From Hydrogenophaga palleronii NBRC 102513 (GTDB taxonomy: Bacteria; Pseudomonadota; Gammaproteobacteria; Burkholderiales; Burkholderiaceae_C): 64,000 bases of DNA. The stretch covers positions 47,730 to 111,729 of the forward strand of contig NZ_BCTJ01000015.1 in the NCBI RefSeq assembly GCF_001571225.1, given 5' to 3'. Shown one piece after another: positions 17,464 to 26,700 of the stretch. The position numbers and the translations under genes are program-made. Positions within the stretch are counted from its first letter, which is position 1, and the number at the start of each line of letters is the position of its first letter. The notes under the pieces were generated by a model that saw only the letters and a program-made list of their open reading frames with translations, was not told where the DNA came from and ran no database searches.

Positions 17464-17737
17464 GGCCCCCCTGCGCCGCTGACGCGGCCTCCCTCCCTCA
17501 GTAGCTCGCCTTCGGCGCTTCGAGGGGGGACGGCATCTCGGGCCGGCTGAGCCGGACCCTTGATGCCCCTGGACGGGGCGGCGTCCCTCCTTGTTCTGCG
17601 CCTGAAGGCGAAACCCAACTATGCATCGAATGCATGACGCAATGGCAAGCAAGCCTTGGACATTCGTGGACCGGCTCCGTAAGCTGCGGGGTGTTGGCGC
17701 AGCAGTGCATGCGCCACACACCCCAAAGGACTATTCC
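17464..17737. other. 274-base intergenic region with small hairpins
   Basis: No gene is visible. The segment 17464-17580 resembles GC-rich dispersed intergenic sequence common in this bacterial family. It contains a short hairpin GCCCC-TGGAC-GGGGC at 17565-17579 that may end the exporter transcript. Further on, ATGCAT occurs twice three bases apart at 17621-17635, forming a palindromic pair about 100 bases before the glutamate dehydrogenase start. Confidence 0.4.
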
Positions 17738-19069
17738 ATGTCACAAACACCGCCCCGCCCGGCCGGCAGCGCATCCAGCGCTCCGGCCGTTTTCACGCAA
17801 GCCCTGCCCTCGTACCTCGATCCGAAGCACCTCGGCCCGTGGGGCGTCTACCTGCAGCAGGTGGACCGCGTCACGCCGTACCTCGGCCCGCTGGCGCGCT
17901 GGGTGGAGACGCTCAAGCGGCCCAAACGCACACTGATCGTGGACGTGCCGATCCAGCTCGACAACGGCACCGTCGCCCACTTCGAGGGCTACCGCGTGCA
18001 GCACAACACCTCGCGCGGCCCGGGCAAGGGCGGTGTGCGTTTCCACCAGGACGTGACGCTGTCGGAGGTGATGGCGCTGTCGGCCTGGATGTCGATCAAG
18101 AACGCGGCGGTGAACGTGCCCTACGGCGGCGCCAAGGGTGGCGTGCGCGTCGACCCGCGCCAGCTCACGCGCGGTGAACTCGAACGTGTGACGCGCCGCT
18201 ACACCAGCGAGATCGGCATCATCATCGGCCCGTCCAAGGACATCCCGGCGCCGGACGTGAACACCAACGAGCAGATCATGGCCTGGATGATGGACACCTA
18301 CTCGATGAACGAAGGGGCCACCGCCACCGGCGTGGTCACCGGCAAGCCGGTGGATCTGGGCGGATCGCTCGGCCGCCGCGAAGCCACCGGCCGCGGCGTG
18401 TTCACCGTGGGCGTGGAAGCGGCACGCCGCATCGGCCTGGACGTGTCCACCGCGCGCGTGGCGGTGCAGGGTTTTGGCAACGTGGGTGGTGTGGCCGGCA
18501 AGCTGTTCTCGGAGGCCGGTGCAAGAGTGGTTGCGGTGCAGGACCACGGCGGCACCATCTACCGCGAAGCCGGGCTGGACGTGCCGGCCTTGCTGGCACA
18601 CGTGAAGCAGGCCGGCTCGGTGGCCGGCTTCACCGGCGCCGAGGTGCTGCCCAACGACGACTTCTGGGGCGTGCCCTGCGACATCCTGATTCCCGCCGCG
18701 CTGGAATCGCAGATCAACGAAAGCAACGCGGGCCGCATCCAGGCCCGCATGGTGATCGAAGGCGCCAACGGCCCGACCACGCCGCAGGCCGACGACATCC
18801 TGCACGAGCGCAACGTGCTGGTGCTGCCCGACGTGATCGCCAACGCCGGCGGTGTGACGGTGAGCTACTTCGAGTGGGTGCAGGATTTCTCCAGCTTCTT
18901 CTGGAGCGAGGACGAGATCAACGCCCGCCTGGTGAAGATCATGAAAGACGCCTTCGCGGCGGTCTGGCAGGTGGCCGACGAGAACAAGGTGAGCCTGCGC
19001 ACGGCGACCTTCATCGTGGCCTGCAAACGCATCCTGCACGCACGCGACTTGCGCGGGTTGTACCCGTGA
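17738..19069 (+). CDS. gdhA: Glu/Leu/Phe/Val dehydrogenase (glutamate dehydrogenase)
   Basis: The 443-residue enzyme interconverts glutamate and 2-oxoglutarate plus ammonium. Substrate-binding residues lie in [13 protein letters not shown] (Lys97) and the catalytic lysine in [14 protein letters not shown] (Lys133). The Rossmann domain starts near 215 with [14 protein letters not shown], a GxGxxG variant. A 25-residue Pro/Ala/Ser-rich leader precedes the fold. Length fits the hexameric type of about 420-450 residues. Its transcript ends at the intrinsic terminator at 19106. The gene may handle ammonium made by the nitrate cluster in this window, but it stands alone here. A leucine or phenylalanine preference cannot be excluded from sequence. 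Confidence 0.88.
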   Translation: MSQTPPRPAGSASSAPAVFTQALPSYLDPKHLGPWGVYLQQVDRVTPYLGPLARWVETLKRPKRTLIVDVPIQLDNGTVAHFEGYRVQHNTSRGPGKGGVRFHQDVTLSEVMALSAWMSIKNAAVNVPYGGAKGGVRVDPRQLTRGELERVTRRYTSEIGIIIGPSKDIPAPDVNTNEQIMAWMMDTYSMNEGATATGVVTGKPVDLGGSLGRREATGRGVFTVGVEAARRIGLDVSTARVAVQGFGNVGGVAGKLFSEAGARVVAVQDHGGTIYREAGLDVPALLAHVKQAGSVAGFTGAEVLPNDDFWGVPCDILIPAALESQINESNAGRIQARMVIEGANGPTTPQADDILHERNVLVLPDVIANAGGVTVSYFEWVQDFSSFFWSEDEINARLVKIMKDAFAAVWQVADENKVSLRTATFIVACKRILHARDLRGLYP

Positions 19070-19105
19070 TGCGCGCCGGCCCCGTGGCCTGACAGCGCCC
19101 GACAG

Positions 19106-19131
19106 AAAGCCCCGCTGGCCGGGGCTTTTTT
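19106..19131 (+). terminator. intrinsic terminator of gdhA
   Basis: AGCCCCG (19108-19114) pairs with CGGGGCT (19120-19126) around a 5-base loop and is followed by a T-run; the A-run in front extends the stem. It lies 37 bases after the gdhA stop. Confidence 0.9.
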
Positions 19132-19165
19132 CCGCCTGTGCAGCGCGCGAGACCAGACCTCCCGG

Positions 19166-19555
19166 CTACGCCGCCTCGATCCGGCTGAACACGGCCCTGG
19201 CGGCGCTCAGGCCGTTCAAGGCGGCGGGGAAGCCGGCATACACCGCCATCTGCATGATGGTCTCGACAATCTCCTCGCGCGACACCCCCACGTTCAACGC
19301 ACCCTGGATGTGCACCTGCAGTTGTGGGGCGGCATTGCCCAGCGCGGTGAGTGCGGCCACCACGGCGATCTCGCGGCTCCGCAGGTCCAGCCCGGGGCGC
19401 GAGTAGATGTCGCCGAAGGGAAATTCAATCAGGTACCGCGCGAAGTCGGGCGCAATGTCGCTCAGGCTGTCCAGCACACGTTGGCCGGCATCGCCGTCAA
19501 TCTCGTGCAGTTTGGCCAGCCCGCGTTCGTAGCGGTTCAAGGTCGGTGTGTTCAT
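19166..19555 (-). CDS. carboxymuconolactone decarboxylase-family protein
   Basis: The 129-residue protein starts at MNTPTLNRYERGLAKLHEID. It shows the family core: RSREIAVVAALTALG, then LQVHIQGALNVGVSREEIVE with the conserved His, then IMQMAVYAGFPAALNG. The CxxC pair of AhpD-type peroxidases is absent, so it resembles the gamma-carboxymuconolactone decarboxylase (PcaC/YraC) branch. Its first 59 bases overlap the end of the MerR gene in another frame. In Bacillus subtilis a similar protein (YraC) belongs to the aldehyde-responsive AdhR regulon, a better parallel here than aromatic catabolism because no other pca gene is nearby. Confidence 0.88.
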   Translation of the reverse strand: MNTPTLNRYERGLAKLHEIDGDAGQRVLDSLSDIAPDFARYLIEFPFGDIYSRPGLDLRSREIAVVAALTALGNAAPQLQVHIQGALNVGVSREEIVETIMQMAVYAGFPAALNGLSAARAVFSRIEAA

Positions 19556-19958
19556 GTGGGGGTGCTCCGGCAGATTGAGAAACCGGCACCGGGGACCGTT
19601 CCAGCGAGCGGTAGTGTGTGATCTTGTCCTGCAAGGCTGCAACGGACAGGCGCATGGCCTCCATCTCGGCCAGCACATCCGTCAGATGCGTTTCCAGCAA
19701 GGCACGTCGATCAGACACCGTGGAGTCTCCGGCGCCACGCAGCCTGGCGAACGCCAACATCTTGCCGATGGGCATGTGCGTCGTCCTCAGGCGCAGCAGG
19801 AATTCGATCCACGCAATGTCCGCGGCGGCGTAGCGGCGCTGCCCACCGCTCGCACGGGCAATCGGCGCAATCAGTCCGATGCGTTCGTAGTAGCGCAGGG
19901 TGTCGGGCGTGAGCCCGGTGCGCCGCGCGACCGCTTCAATGCTCAGAGGGAATTCCAT
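19497..19958 (-). CDS. MerR-family regulator (AdhR/NmlR-like)
   Basis: The 153-residue protein has the MerR winged-helix domain: LSIEAVARRTGLTPDTLRYY, then ERIGLIAPIARASGGQRRY and the second wing. A long dimerisation helix follows (about 75-120), ending with THYRSLERSP. No metal-binding Cys pair is visible in the C-terminus, which argues against mercury, copper or zinc sensing and for an aldehyde or redox sensor. The last 59 bases overlap the downstream decarboxylase-like gene, so the two are co-transcribed and probably co-regulated. The palindrome just upstream (19975-19990) is its likely autoregulatory site. Confidence 0.9.
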   Translation of the reverse strand: MEFPLSIEAVARRTGLTPDTLRYYERIGLIAPIARASGGQRRYAAADIAWIEFLLRLRTTHMPIGKMLAFARLRGAGDSTVSDRRALLETHLTDVLAEMEAMRLSVAALQDKITHYRSLERSPVPVSQSAGAPPHEHTDLEPLRTRAGQTARD

Positions 19959-19964
19959 GGCGTG

Positions 19965-19995
19965 ATCCTGAAGGTTGGAGCGCGCTCCAAGTCAA
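19965..19995 (-). promoter_or_regulatory. MerR-type promoter with operator in a 19-base spacer
   Basis: On the minus strand TTGACT (19990-19995) is separated by 19 bases from CAGGAT (19965-19970). The spacer holds the perfect 16-base palindrome TTGGAGCGCGCTCCAA (19975-19990). An over-long 19-base spacer containing the operator is the hallmark of MerR-activated promoters. TTGGAG-N4-CTCCAA resembles AdhR/NmlR sites. The predicted start of transcription falls at about the A of the MerR ATG (19958), so the mRNA may be leaderless. Confidence 0.72.
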
Positions 19996-20126
19996 TCACT
20001 TTCTGCACCGGGAAACAAGTGAAGCAGCAGGAATGGCGAAACGGATCACCCCTGCTCCCGCTGCGCGCGGAATCCGGCGCGCATGGCCAGGCGGGACTGC
20101 GCGCCCAGGCCGCCAGCGGCCCACCC

Positions 20127-20615
20127 CTACTGCAGGGTTTCCTTGATCGCCGGCACCATGGGCAGGGCGATCACCTCCACGCCCTCTTCCATCAGTTCCA
20201 GCGCTTCCTGCGGGCTGGCCTGGCCGCGGATCTGGCGCGGTTCGATTTCGCCGTGGTGCATGGCGCGGGCCTGGTCGGCAAAACGTTCGCCCACGTCTTC
20301 GGTCTGCGCCATCACCTCACGCAGGGCCTGCAGCACGCGGGCCTGCATGGCGGCGAGTTCGGGGTGCTGCGTCTGGTTGCTCATCGCCACCGTGCGCTCG
20401 CCCTGGGCGGGCGCTGCCGACGCATTCGCGTCCGGATCCTGGCGGCCGGCGCGCAGGTTCAGCCGCGGCGCCGAGAGTTTCTTCTGGATGTTCACGTCGC
20501 CGCACATCGGGCAGGACACCAGGCCACGGGCGAGCTGGCTCGTGAAGTCTTCTTCCGAGCCGAACCAGCCTTCAAAAGCATGCTGGTGTGCACATTGCAG
20601 GTTGAGCACCTTCAT
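20127..20615 (-). CDS. DUF1178 family protein
   Basis: The 162-residue protein begins MKVLNLQCAHQHAFEGWFGS and continues with SCPMCGDVNIQKKLSAPRLN. Together these supply Cys and His residues in a zinc-ribbon-like arrangement within the first 45 residues. The middle is Ala- and Pro-rich. The C-terminal half is a predicted helical region with the conserved end EALELMEEGVEVIALP. The function of the family is unknown. Its ATG overlaps the stop of the NUDIX gene by four bases, indicating coupling. The pair regularly follows nuoN and DUF2818 in Burkholderiales. Confidence 0.9.
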   Translation of the reverse strand: MKVLNLQCAHQHAFEGWFGSEEDFTSQLARGLVSCPMCGDVNIQKKLSAPRLNLRAGRQDPDANASAAPAQGERTVAMSNQTQHPELAAMQARVLQALREVMAQTEDVGERFADQARAMHHGEIEPRQIRGQASPQEALELMEEGVEVIALPMVPAIKETLQ

Positions 20616-21220
20616 GCGGCAGATTCTCCCGCATCCAGCGCGGCCTCGCCGGCACGCCAGACCAGAGACCATTCGCCGCGTTGCACGTTCTGCAGCCACA
20701 TGGCGCCGATCAGGGTCTTGCAATCGATCACGTCGCCCTGGAAACACCAGGCCTGCAGTTCGGCCGGGGTGGCGGCGAACACGTCGAGGAATTCACCGTC
20801 GTCGAGCCGGCGCTCGCCCAGGCTCAGGCCACGCGCGAACCAGATGTCGATGACTTCGTCGGAGTAGGCGATGGTCGGTGCAAGCCGGCCGGCAAAGGCC
20901 CACTCCTGCGCTCTGTAGCCGGTTTCTTCCAGCAGCTCACGCTGCGCGCAGGCCAAGCTGCCTTCACCGGCGTCGAGCTTGCCGGCGGGGAATTCGATCA
21001 TCACCTTCTGCATCGGGTGGCGGTACTGCCGTTCGAGCACCACGCGGCCGTCGTCGAGCAGGCCGATCACCATCACCGCACCGGGGTGCAGCACGTATTC
21101 GCGGGTGGCTTCCGAGCCATCGGGCAGACGCACGGCGTCGCGCACCACGTGCAGGAAATGGCCACGCAACAGCTCGGTGCGCGACAGCGGGGTTTCTCGC
21201 AGGTGGCTGTCGTCGCTCAT
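20612..21220 (-). CDS. NUDIX hydrolase, ADP-ribose pyrophosphatase-like
   Basis: The 202-residue product starts at MSDDSHLRETPLSRTELLRG. The Nudix box is complete from GKLDAGEG through the RELLEETGY end. Upstream the segment VVLERQYRHPMQKVMIEFPA matches ADP-ribose pyrophosphatase (NudF-like) proteins, which split ADP-ribose into AMP and ribose 5-phosphate. It is seven bases downstream of DUF2818 and overlaps DUF1178. Proximity to complex I genes hints at NAD(H)-derived substrates, though this is inference. Confidence 0.9.
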   Translation of the reverse strand: MSDDSHLRETPLSRTELLRGHFLHVVRDAVRLPDGSEATREYVLHPGAVMVIGLLDDGRVVLERQYRHPMQKVMIEFPAGKLDAGEGSLACAQRELLEETGYRAQEWAFAGRLAPTIAYSDEVIDIWFARGLSLGERRLDDGEFLDVFAATPAELQAWCFQGDVIDCKTLIGAMWLQNVQRGEWSLVWRAGEAALDAGESAA

Positions 21221-21227
21221 GTCGGGC

Positions 21228-21530
21228 TCAACCGCGGCGGTGGTAGAGGTAACGGTAGACGAAACCGGGGAAGGCCAGGGTGAGGAAGAGCGAGCCGGTG
21301 ACGGCGTAGAACTCCCAGCCCTGCGGCGCGACCTGGCCGGCATAGTGCTCCAGCGCCACGCCGAGCGCGCCCACCAGCGCGTACCAGACCAGCAGCTCAC
21401 CCACACGCATCCACAGCGTCTTGGGTGCGCGCCGCGGCCACACGGCCAGCCAGCGCTCGTTGATGAACGGCAGGTTGGCCGCGATGAAGGCGGCGATCAG
21501 CACCAGCCAGACAGAAGAGGTATGGGTCAT
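21228..21530 (-). CDS. DUF2818 small membrane protein
   Basis: The 100-residue protein has three likely membrane helices: SSVWLVLIAAFIAANLPF (residues 5-22), WYALVGALGVALEHY near 50, and FLTLAFPGFVYRYLY near the end. NLPFINERWLA is the family signature. It follows nuoN by 55 bases; this placement is typical for Burkholderiales and suggests a lineage-specific accessory or assembly role with complex I. No biochemical function is known to me. Confidence 0.9.
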   Translation of the reverse strand: MTHTSSVWLVLIAAFIAANLPFINERWLAVWPRRAPKTLWMRVGELLVWYALVGALGVALEHYAGQVAPQGWEFYAVTGSLFLTLAFPGFVYRYLYHRRG

Positions 21531-21585
21531 GGAACGGTGTGTGAGCCGGTGGCCGCCGGCAAGTTCACCGGCAGCACCACGGTCT

Positions 21586-23094
21586 TCAGCCGAGCAGCTT
21601 GGCCACGGCCTGGGCGCAGAGCGTCATCAGGCCACCGGGCACGATGCCCAGCACCAGCACCAGCAGGCCGTTGACGGACAGCACCGAACGCGCGTCCAGG
21701 CCGCCTTCGATGCCGGCGGTCTGCGTCGGCGCGTCGAAGTACATGACCTTGACCAAGCGCAGGTAGTAGAAGGCGCCGATCAGCGACATCACCACGGCGA
21801 ACACCGCCAGGCCGACGTAGAACGCGCCGCTGGAGGCCAGCAAGGCCTGCAGCACCGAGAGTTTGGCGTAGAAGCCCACCAGCGGCGGCACGCCGGCCAG
21901 CGAGAACATGCAGATTGCCATCACACCGGCGTACAGCGGGCTGCGCTGGTTCAGGCCGGCGAGGTCGCTGATGTTGTCGGACTCGAAGCCGCTGCGCGAG
22001 AGCAGCAGGATGACGCCGAAGGTGCCCAGCGTGGTCAGCACATAGGTGACCACATAGAACATCGACGAGCCGTAGGCGTTGGCCATGTTGCCGCTGTTCA
22101 GGCCATCTGCGCCCTGCACCACGCCGGCCAGCAGGCCCAGCAGCATGAAGCCCATCTGCGCGATGGTGGAGAAGGCCAGCATGCGCTTGATGTTGGTCTG
22201 CGCGATGGCGGCCAGGTTGCCCACCAGCAGCGACATGACGGCGAGCACCGCCAGCATCTGCTGCCAGTCCACCGCCAGCGGCTGCAGGCCTTCGACCAGC
22301 AGGCGGATCACGATCGCAAACGCGGCCAGCTTGGGCGCACCACCGATCATCAGCGTGATCGCCGTGGGAGCGCCGTGGTAGACGTCGGGCACCCACATGT
22401 GGAATGGCACCACGCCAAGCTTGAAGGCCAGGCCGGCCACCACGAACACCAGGCCCAGCGTGAGCACCTGCGGCGAACCCTTGAGGGCATCGTCGCCGCC
22501 GGCGATGGTGAGCATCACCTCGGTCAGGTTCAGCGAACCGGTGGCGCCGTAGACCATGGACAGGCCGTAGAGCAGGAAACCGCTGGCCAGTGCGCCCAGC
22601 ACGAAGTACTTCATGGCCGCCTCGATGGCGTTCACGTCGTCGCGGCGCAGCGCCACCAGGGCGTAGCTGGACAGCGTAAGCAGTTCCAGGCCGAGATAGA
22701 TCACCAGGAAGTGGTGGCCCGAGATCATGACGAACATGCCCAGCAGCGCGAACATGCCCAGCGTGAACAGCTCGCCGCCACGCATCATGTCGCGCTGGCC
22801 GGAGTAGGCGCGGGAGTAGACCAGCGTGACCATCATGGCGATGGCGGCGAAACACTTGAGCCAGTTGCCCATGGGGTCGCTGACGATCATGCCGCCGAAG
22901 CCGTAGACGGTGTTGCCCGAGCTCGCGGCCAGGCCCTGCAGCGCCGCGACCACGGCGAGCGTGGCCATCGTCAGGCCGTAGGTGACGCCGCGCAGCGGCG
23001 TCTTTACCGCCAGATCGACCAGCGCGATCACGCAGGCCATGGTCAGCAAAAGGATTTCTGGGTAAGCCGCGACCCAGCTGAGCTTGTCAATCAT
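21586..23094 (-). CDS. nuoN: NADH-quinone oxidoreductase subunit N
   Basis: The 502-residue antiporter-like membrane subunit is one of the three proton-pumping modules of complex I, with about 14 helices. The conserved core KYFVLGALASGFLLYGLSMVY carries the membrane lysine, and KLGVVPFHMWVPDVYHGAPT is the family signature region with the discontinuous helix. It is the last nuo gene, after nuoM with a 40-base gap. Confidence 0.96.
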   Translation of the reverse strand: MIDKLSWVAAYPEILLLTMACVIALVDLAVKTPLRGVTYGLTMATLAVVAALQGLAASSGNTVYGFGGMIVSDPMGNWLKCFAAIAMMVTLVYSRAYSGQRDMMRGGELFTLGMFALLGMFVMISGHHFLVIYLGLELLTLSSYALVALRRDDVNAIEAAMKYFVLGALASGFLLYGLSMVYGATGSLNLTEVMLTIAGGDDALKGSPQVLTLGLVFVVAGLAFKLGVVPFHMWVPDVYHGAPTAITLMIGGAPKLAAFAIVIRLLVEGLQPLAVDWQQMLAVLAVMSLLVGNLAAIAQTNIKRMLAFSTIAQMGFMLLGLLAGVVQGADGLNSGNMANAYGSSMFYVVTYVLTTLGTFGVILLLSRSGFESDNISDLAGLNQRSPLYAGVMAICMFSLAGVPPLVGFYAKLSVLQALLASSGAFYVGLAVFAVVMSLIGAFYYLRLVKVMYFDAPTQTAGIEGGLDARSVLSVNGLLVLVLGIVPGGLMTLCAQAVAKLLG

Positions 23095-23134
23095 GTGAGC
23101 GTTCTCTTGTGTAGCGTGGTGCCCGGCAGGCTCA

Positions 23135-24610
23135 TCAGTTCAGTTTGGAGATGGCGACGTGGCGCAGCAGCTCGGCCACGGAAGCGTCCATCACGTCGGT
23201 GAAGGGCTTGGGGTAGACGCCCATGTAGAGCACCGCGAAAGCCAGCACGCCCAGCACCAGGAACTCGCGCTTGTTGATGTCGAGCAGTGCCTTGACGTTG
23301 TCGTTGCCGACCGCACCCAGGTACACGCGCTTGAACATCCAGAGCGAATAGGCGGCGCCGAAGATCAGCGCGGTGGCGGCCAGCAGGCCGATCCAGAAGT
23401 TGGCCTTGACCGCGGCCAGGATCACCATCCACTCACCAACGAAACCGGCGGTGCCCGGCAGGCCGCAGTTGGCCATGGTGAACAGCAGCGCAAAGGCGGC
23501 GAACTTGGGCATGGTGTTGACCACGCCGCCGTAGTCGGCAATTTCACGCGAGTGCACGCGGTCGTACAGCACGCCGATGCCCAGGAACATGGCAGCCGAG
23601 ACGAAACCGTGGGCGATCATCTGCACGATGGCGCCGGACACGCCGAGGTCGCTGAAGACGAAGAAGCCGAGCGTGACGAAGCCCATGTGGGCGACCGACG
23701 AATAGGCCACCAGCTTCTTCATGTCCTGCTGCACCATGGCCACCAGGCCGACATAGATCACCGCCACCAGCGACAGCGTGATCATCAGCCAGGCCCACTC
23801 TTGCGAGGCGTCAGGGAGGATGGGCAGCGAGAAGCGCAGGAAACCGTAGGCGCCGAGCTTGAGCATGATGGCCGCCAGCACCGCCGAGCCGCCGGTGGGC
23901 GCTTCCACGTGCACGTCGGGCAGCCAGGTGTGCACCGGCCACATCGGCACCTTGACCGCGAAGGCGGCGAAGAAGGCGAAGAAGAGCAGCGTCTGTTCGG
24001 TGCTGCCCAGCGGCAGCTTGTACCAGTCGGCCAGCGCGAAGCTGCCGCCGGACTGGGTGTACAGGTAGATCAGCGCCACCAGCATCAGCAGCGAGCCGAG
24101 CAGCGTGTAGAGGAAGAACTTGAAGGCGGCGTAGATCTTGTTCGGGCCGCCCCAGATGCCGATGATGAGGTACATCGGGATCAGCGTGGCTTCGAAGAAG
24201 ACGTAGAACAGCATCGCGTCCTGCGCGCTGAAGACACCGATCATCAGACCCGAGAGGATCATGAAGGCGCCCATGTACTGGTTCACGCGCGAGGTGATCG
24301 ACTCCCAGCTGGCCACCACCACCACCACGTTGATGAAGGCGGTCAGCAGCACCAGCCAGAGCGAGATGCCGTCCACGCCCAGGTGGTAGTGGATGTTGAA
24401 GCGGTCGATCCAGGCGCTCTTCTCGACGAACTGCAGCGCAGCCGTGCCGAGTTCGAAGCCGGTGTACAGCGGCACCGTGACCGCCAGGCTGACGATGGCA
24501 CCCACCAGGGCGATCCAGCGCACCGCCTGGGCCTGATCGTCACGGCCCAGCGCCAGCAGCACGACGCCGAAGAAGATCGGCGTCCAGATTGCAAGGCTCA
24601 GCAAACCCAT
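23135..24610 (-). CDS. nuoM: NADH-quinone oxidoreductase subunit M
   Basis: The 491-residue proton-channel subunit is a homologue of Mrp antiporters. The conserved membrane glutamate lies in AMLFYVFFEATLIPMYLIIG, the key lysine in AFAVKVPMWPVHTWLPDVH, and the second channel in KLVAYSSVAHMGFVTLGFF. Length fits the family (about 490-510). It is separated from nuoL by 16 bases. Confidence 0.96.
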   Translation of the reverse strand: MGLLSLAIWTPIFFGVVLLALGRDDQAQAVRWIALVGAIVSLAVTVPLYTGFELGTAALQFVEKSAWIDRFNIHYHLGVDGISLWLVLLTAFINVVVVVASWESITSRVNQYMGAFMILSGLMIGVFSAQDAMLFYVFFEATLIPMYLIIGIWGGPNKIYAAFKFFLYTLLGSLLMLVALIYLYTQSGGSFALADWYKLPLGSTEQTLLFFAFFAAFAVKVPMWPVHTWLPDVHVEAPTGGSAVLAAIMLKLGAYGFLRFSLPILPDASQEWAWLMITLSLVAVIYVGLVAMVQQDMKKLVAYSSVAHMGFVTLGFFVFSDLGVSGAIVQMIAHGFVSAAMFLGIGVLYDRVHSREIADYGGVVNTMPKFAAFALLFTMANCGLPGTAGFVGEWMVILAAVKANFWIGLLAATALIFGAAYSLWMFKRVYLGAVGNDNVKALLDINKREFLVLGVLAFAVLYMGVYPKPFTDVMDASVAELLRHVAISKLN

Positions 24611-24626
24611 CTTGTTATCCCTCTTC

Positions 24627-26660
24627 TTATTTGGCGAGCCAGACGAAATACGTCATGAACAGCAACACGCCCACGATCATCATCAGCGCGTAGTGGTACA
24701 GGTAACCGGTCTGGGCGCGGCGCACCCAGCCCGAGACCAGGCCGACCAGCTTCCAGCTGGCGTTGACCACGCCGCCTTCGATCACGCCACGGTCGCCACC
24801 CTTCCAGAGGCCGGTGCCCAGGGCGCGCGCGCCGCGGGCCAGCACGTTTTCGTTGAACCAGTCCAGGTAGTACTTGTTCTCCAGCACCACCACCAGCGGG
24901 CGCAGTGCGCGCGCAATGGCCGCCGGCACCGCCGGGTTGACCAGGTACATGTACCAGGCCGCCACCGCACCGGCGACCACCAGGTACAGCACCGGCGTGT
25001 ACAGCGAGTGCAACGCCATGGCCACCGGGCCGTGGAAGCTTTCCGCGAACTCGGCAAAGGCCGGGTGCGCGGCGCTGTTGAGGGTGATGGCGTCCGTCAG
25101 GAAGTCACCGAACAGCATCGGTTCGATGGTGATGAAGCCGATCACCACCGACGGAATTGCCAGCAGCAGCAGCGGCACCGTCACCACCCAGGGCGACTCG
25201 TGCGGCTTGCCGTCGCCATGGTGGCCGTGGTCGTCGCCATGCGCGTGGTGGTGGTCGTGGTGCGCGTCCGGGTTCTGGTCGTAGCGCTCCTTGCCATGGA
25301 ACACCAGGAAGTACAGGCGGAACGAATAGAAAGAGGTGACGAAGACACCGGCCATCACGGCGAAGTAGGCGAAGCCCGCGCCCGGCAGGTTGCTGGCGTG
25401 CACCACTTCGATGATGCTGTCCTTGGAGTAGAACCCGGCGAACAGCGGCGTGCCGACCAGTGCCAGCGTGCCCAGCAGCGAGGTGATCCAGGTGATGGGC
25501 ATGTACTTGCGCACGTTGCCCATCCAGCGGATGTCCTGGTTGTGGTGCAGGCCCATGATGACCGAGCCGGCGGCGAGGAACAGCAGCGCCTTGAAGAAGG
25601 CGTGCGTCATCAGGTGGAACACCGCCACGGAGTAGGCCGAGGCACCCAGCGCCACCGTCATGTAGCCCAGCTGCGAGAGCGTGGAGTACGCGACCACGCG
25701 CTTGATGTCGTTCTGGATGATGCCCAGGAAGCCCATGAACAGCGCGGTGATGGCGCCGATGACCAGGATGAAGTTGAGCGCCGTGTCCGACAGTTCGAAC
25801 AGCGGCGACATGCGCGCCACCATGAAGATGCCGGCGGTCACCATGGTTGCCGCGTGGATCAGCGCCGAGATCGGGGTCGGGCCTTCCATGGAGTCGGGCA
25901 GCCAGACGTGCAGCGGGAACTGCGCGCTCTTGCCCATGGCGCCGATGAACAGGCAGATGCAGATCACGGTGATCAGCATCCATTCGGTGCCGGGGAAGCC
26001 GAGCGTGCCGAGTTCGGGCGCCTTGGCGAACACCTCGGTGTAGTTCAGCGTGCCGGCATAGGCCACGATCAGGCCGATGCCGAGGATGAAGCCGAAGTCA
26101 CCCACGCGGTTGACCAGGAAGGCCTTCATGTTGGCGAAGATCGCCGTTGGCTTGTTGAACCAGAAACCGATCAGCAGGTAGGACACCAGGCCCACAGCTT
26201 CCCAGCCGAAGAACAGCTGAAGCAGGTTGTTGGCCATCACCAGCATCAGCATGGAGAAGGTGAACAGCGAGATGTAGGCGAAGAAGCGGTTGTAGCCCTC
26301 GTCCTCTTCCATGTAGCCGATGGTGTAGATGTGCACCATGAGCGAGACGAAGGTGACGACCACCATCATCATCGCGGTCAGGCCGTCGACCAGGAAACCG
26401 ATCTCCATCTTCAGGCCACCCACCACCATCCAGGTGTAGAGGGTTTCATTGAAACGCGCGCCATCCACGGCCACGCTCTTGAGCGTCATGGCCGACAGGA
26501 TGAAAGCCACCAGCACGCCCAGGATGGTGAAGGTGTGCGAGGCGCGGCGGCCGATGACGTTGCCGCCGAAGGTGGTGCCCAGAATGCCGGCGATCGCAGC
26601 GCCCACCAGGGGAGCCAGCGGAACGGCGAGCAGGGTGCTTGCAGAAAGGGTGGTGCTCAT
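24627..26660 (-). CDS. nuoL: NADH-quinone oxidoreductase subunit L
   Basis: At 677 residues this is the largest membrane arm subunit, with the long lateral helix at the C-terminus. Typical motifs are NRVGDFGFILGIGLI, GAMGKSAQFPLHVWLPDSME and MVTAGIFMVARMSPLF. A His-rich loop (HHDHHHAHGDDHGHHGD, about residue 470) occurs just before the last third of the chain; it is unusual in density and may bind metal or simply be a flexible cytoplasmic or periplasmic loop. The order nuoK-L-M-N is standard. Confidence 0.96.
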   Translation of the reverse strand: MSTTLSASTLLAVPLAPLVGAAIAGILGTTFGGNVIGRRASHTFTILGVLVAFILSAMTLKSVAVDGARFNETLYTWMVVGGLKMEIGFLVDGLTAMMMVVVTFVSLMVHIYTIGYMEEDEGYNRFFAYISLFTFSMLMLVMANNLLQLFFGWEAVGLVSYLLIGFWFNKPTAIFANMKAFLVNRVGDFGFILGIGLIVAYAGTLNYTEVFAKAPELGTLGFPGTEWMLITVICICLFIGAMGKSAQFPLHVWLPDSMEGPTPISALIHAATMVTAGIFMVARMSPLFELSDTALNFILVIGAITALFMGFLGIIQNDIKRVVAYSTLSQLGYMTVALGASAYSVAVFHLMTHAFFKALLFLAAGSVIMGLHHNQDIRWMGNVRKYMPITWITSLLGTLALVGTPLFAGFYSKDSIIEVVHASNLPGAGFAYFAVMAGVFVTSFYSFRLYFLVFHGKERYDQNPDAHHDHHHAHGDDHGHHGDGKPHESPWVVTVPLLLLAIPSVVIGFITIEPMLFGDFLTDAITLNSAAHPAFAEFAESFHGPVAMALHSLYTPVLYLVVAGAVAAWYMYLVNPAVPAAIARALRPLVVVLENKYYLDWFNENVLARGARALGTGLWKGGDRGVIEGGVVNASWKLVGLVSGWVRRAQTGYLYHYALMMIVGVLLFMTYFVWLAK

Positions 26661-26700
26661 GGGGTTCTTGCCTGAGTTCTCGTGTGGGGTGGCTCTGGCC

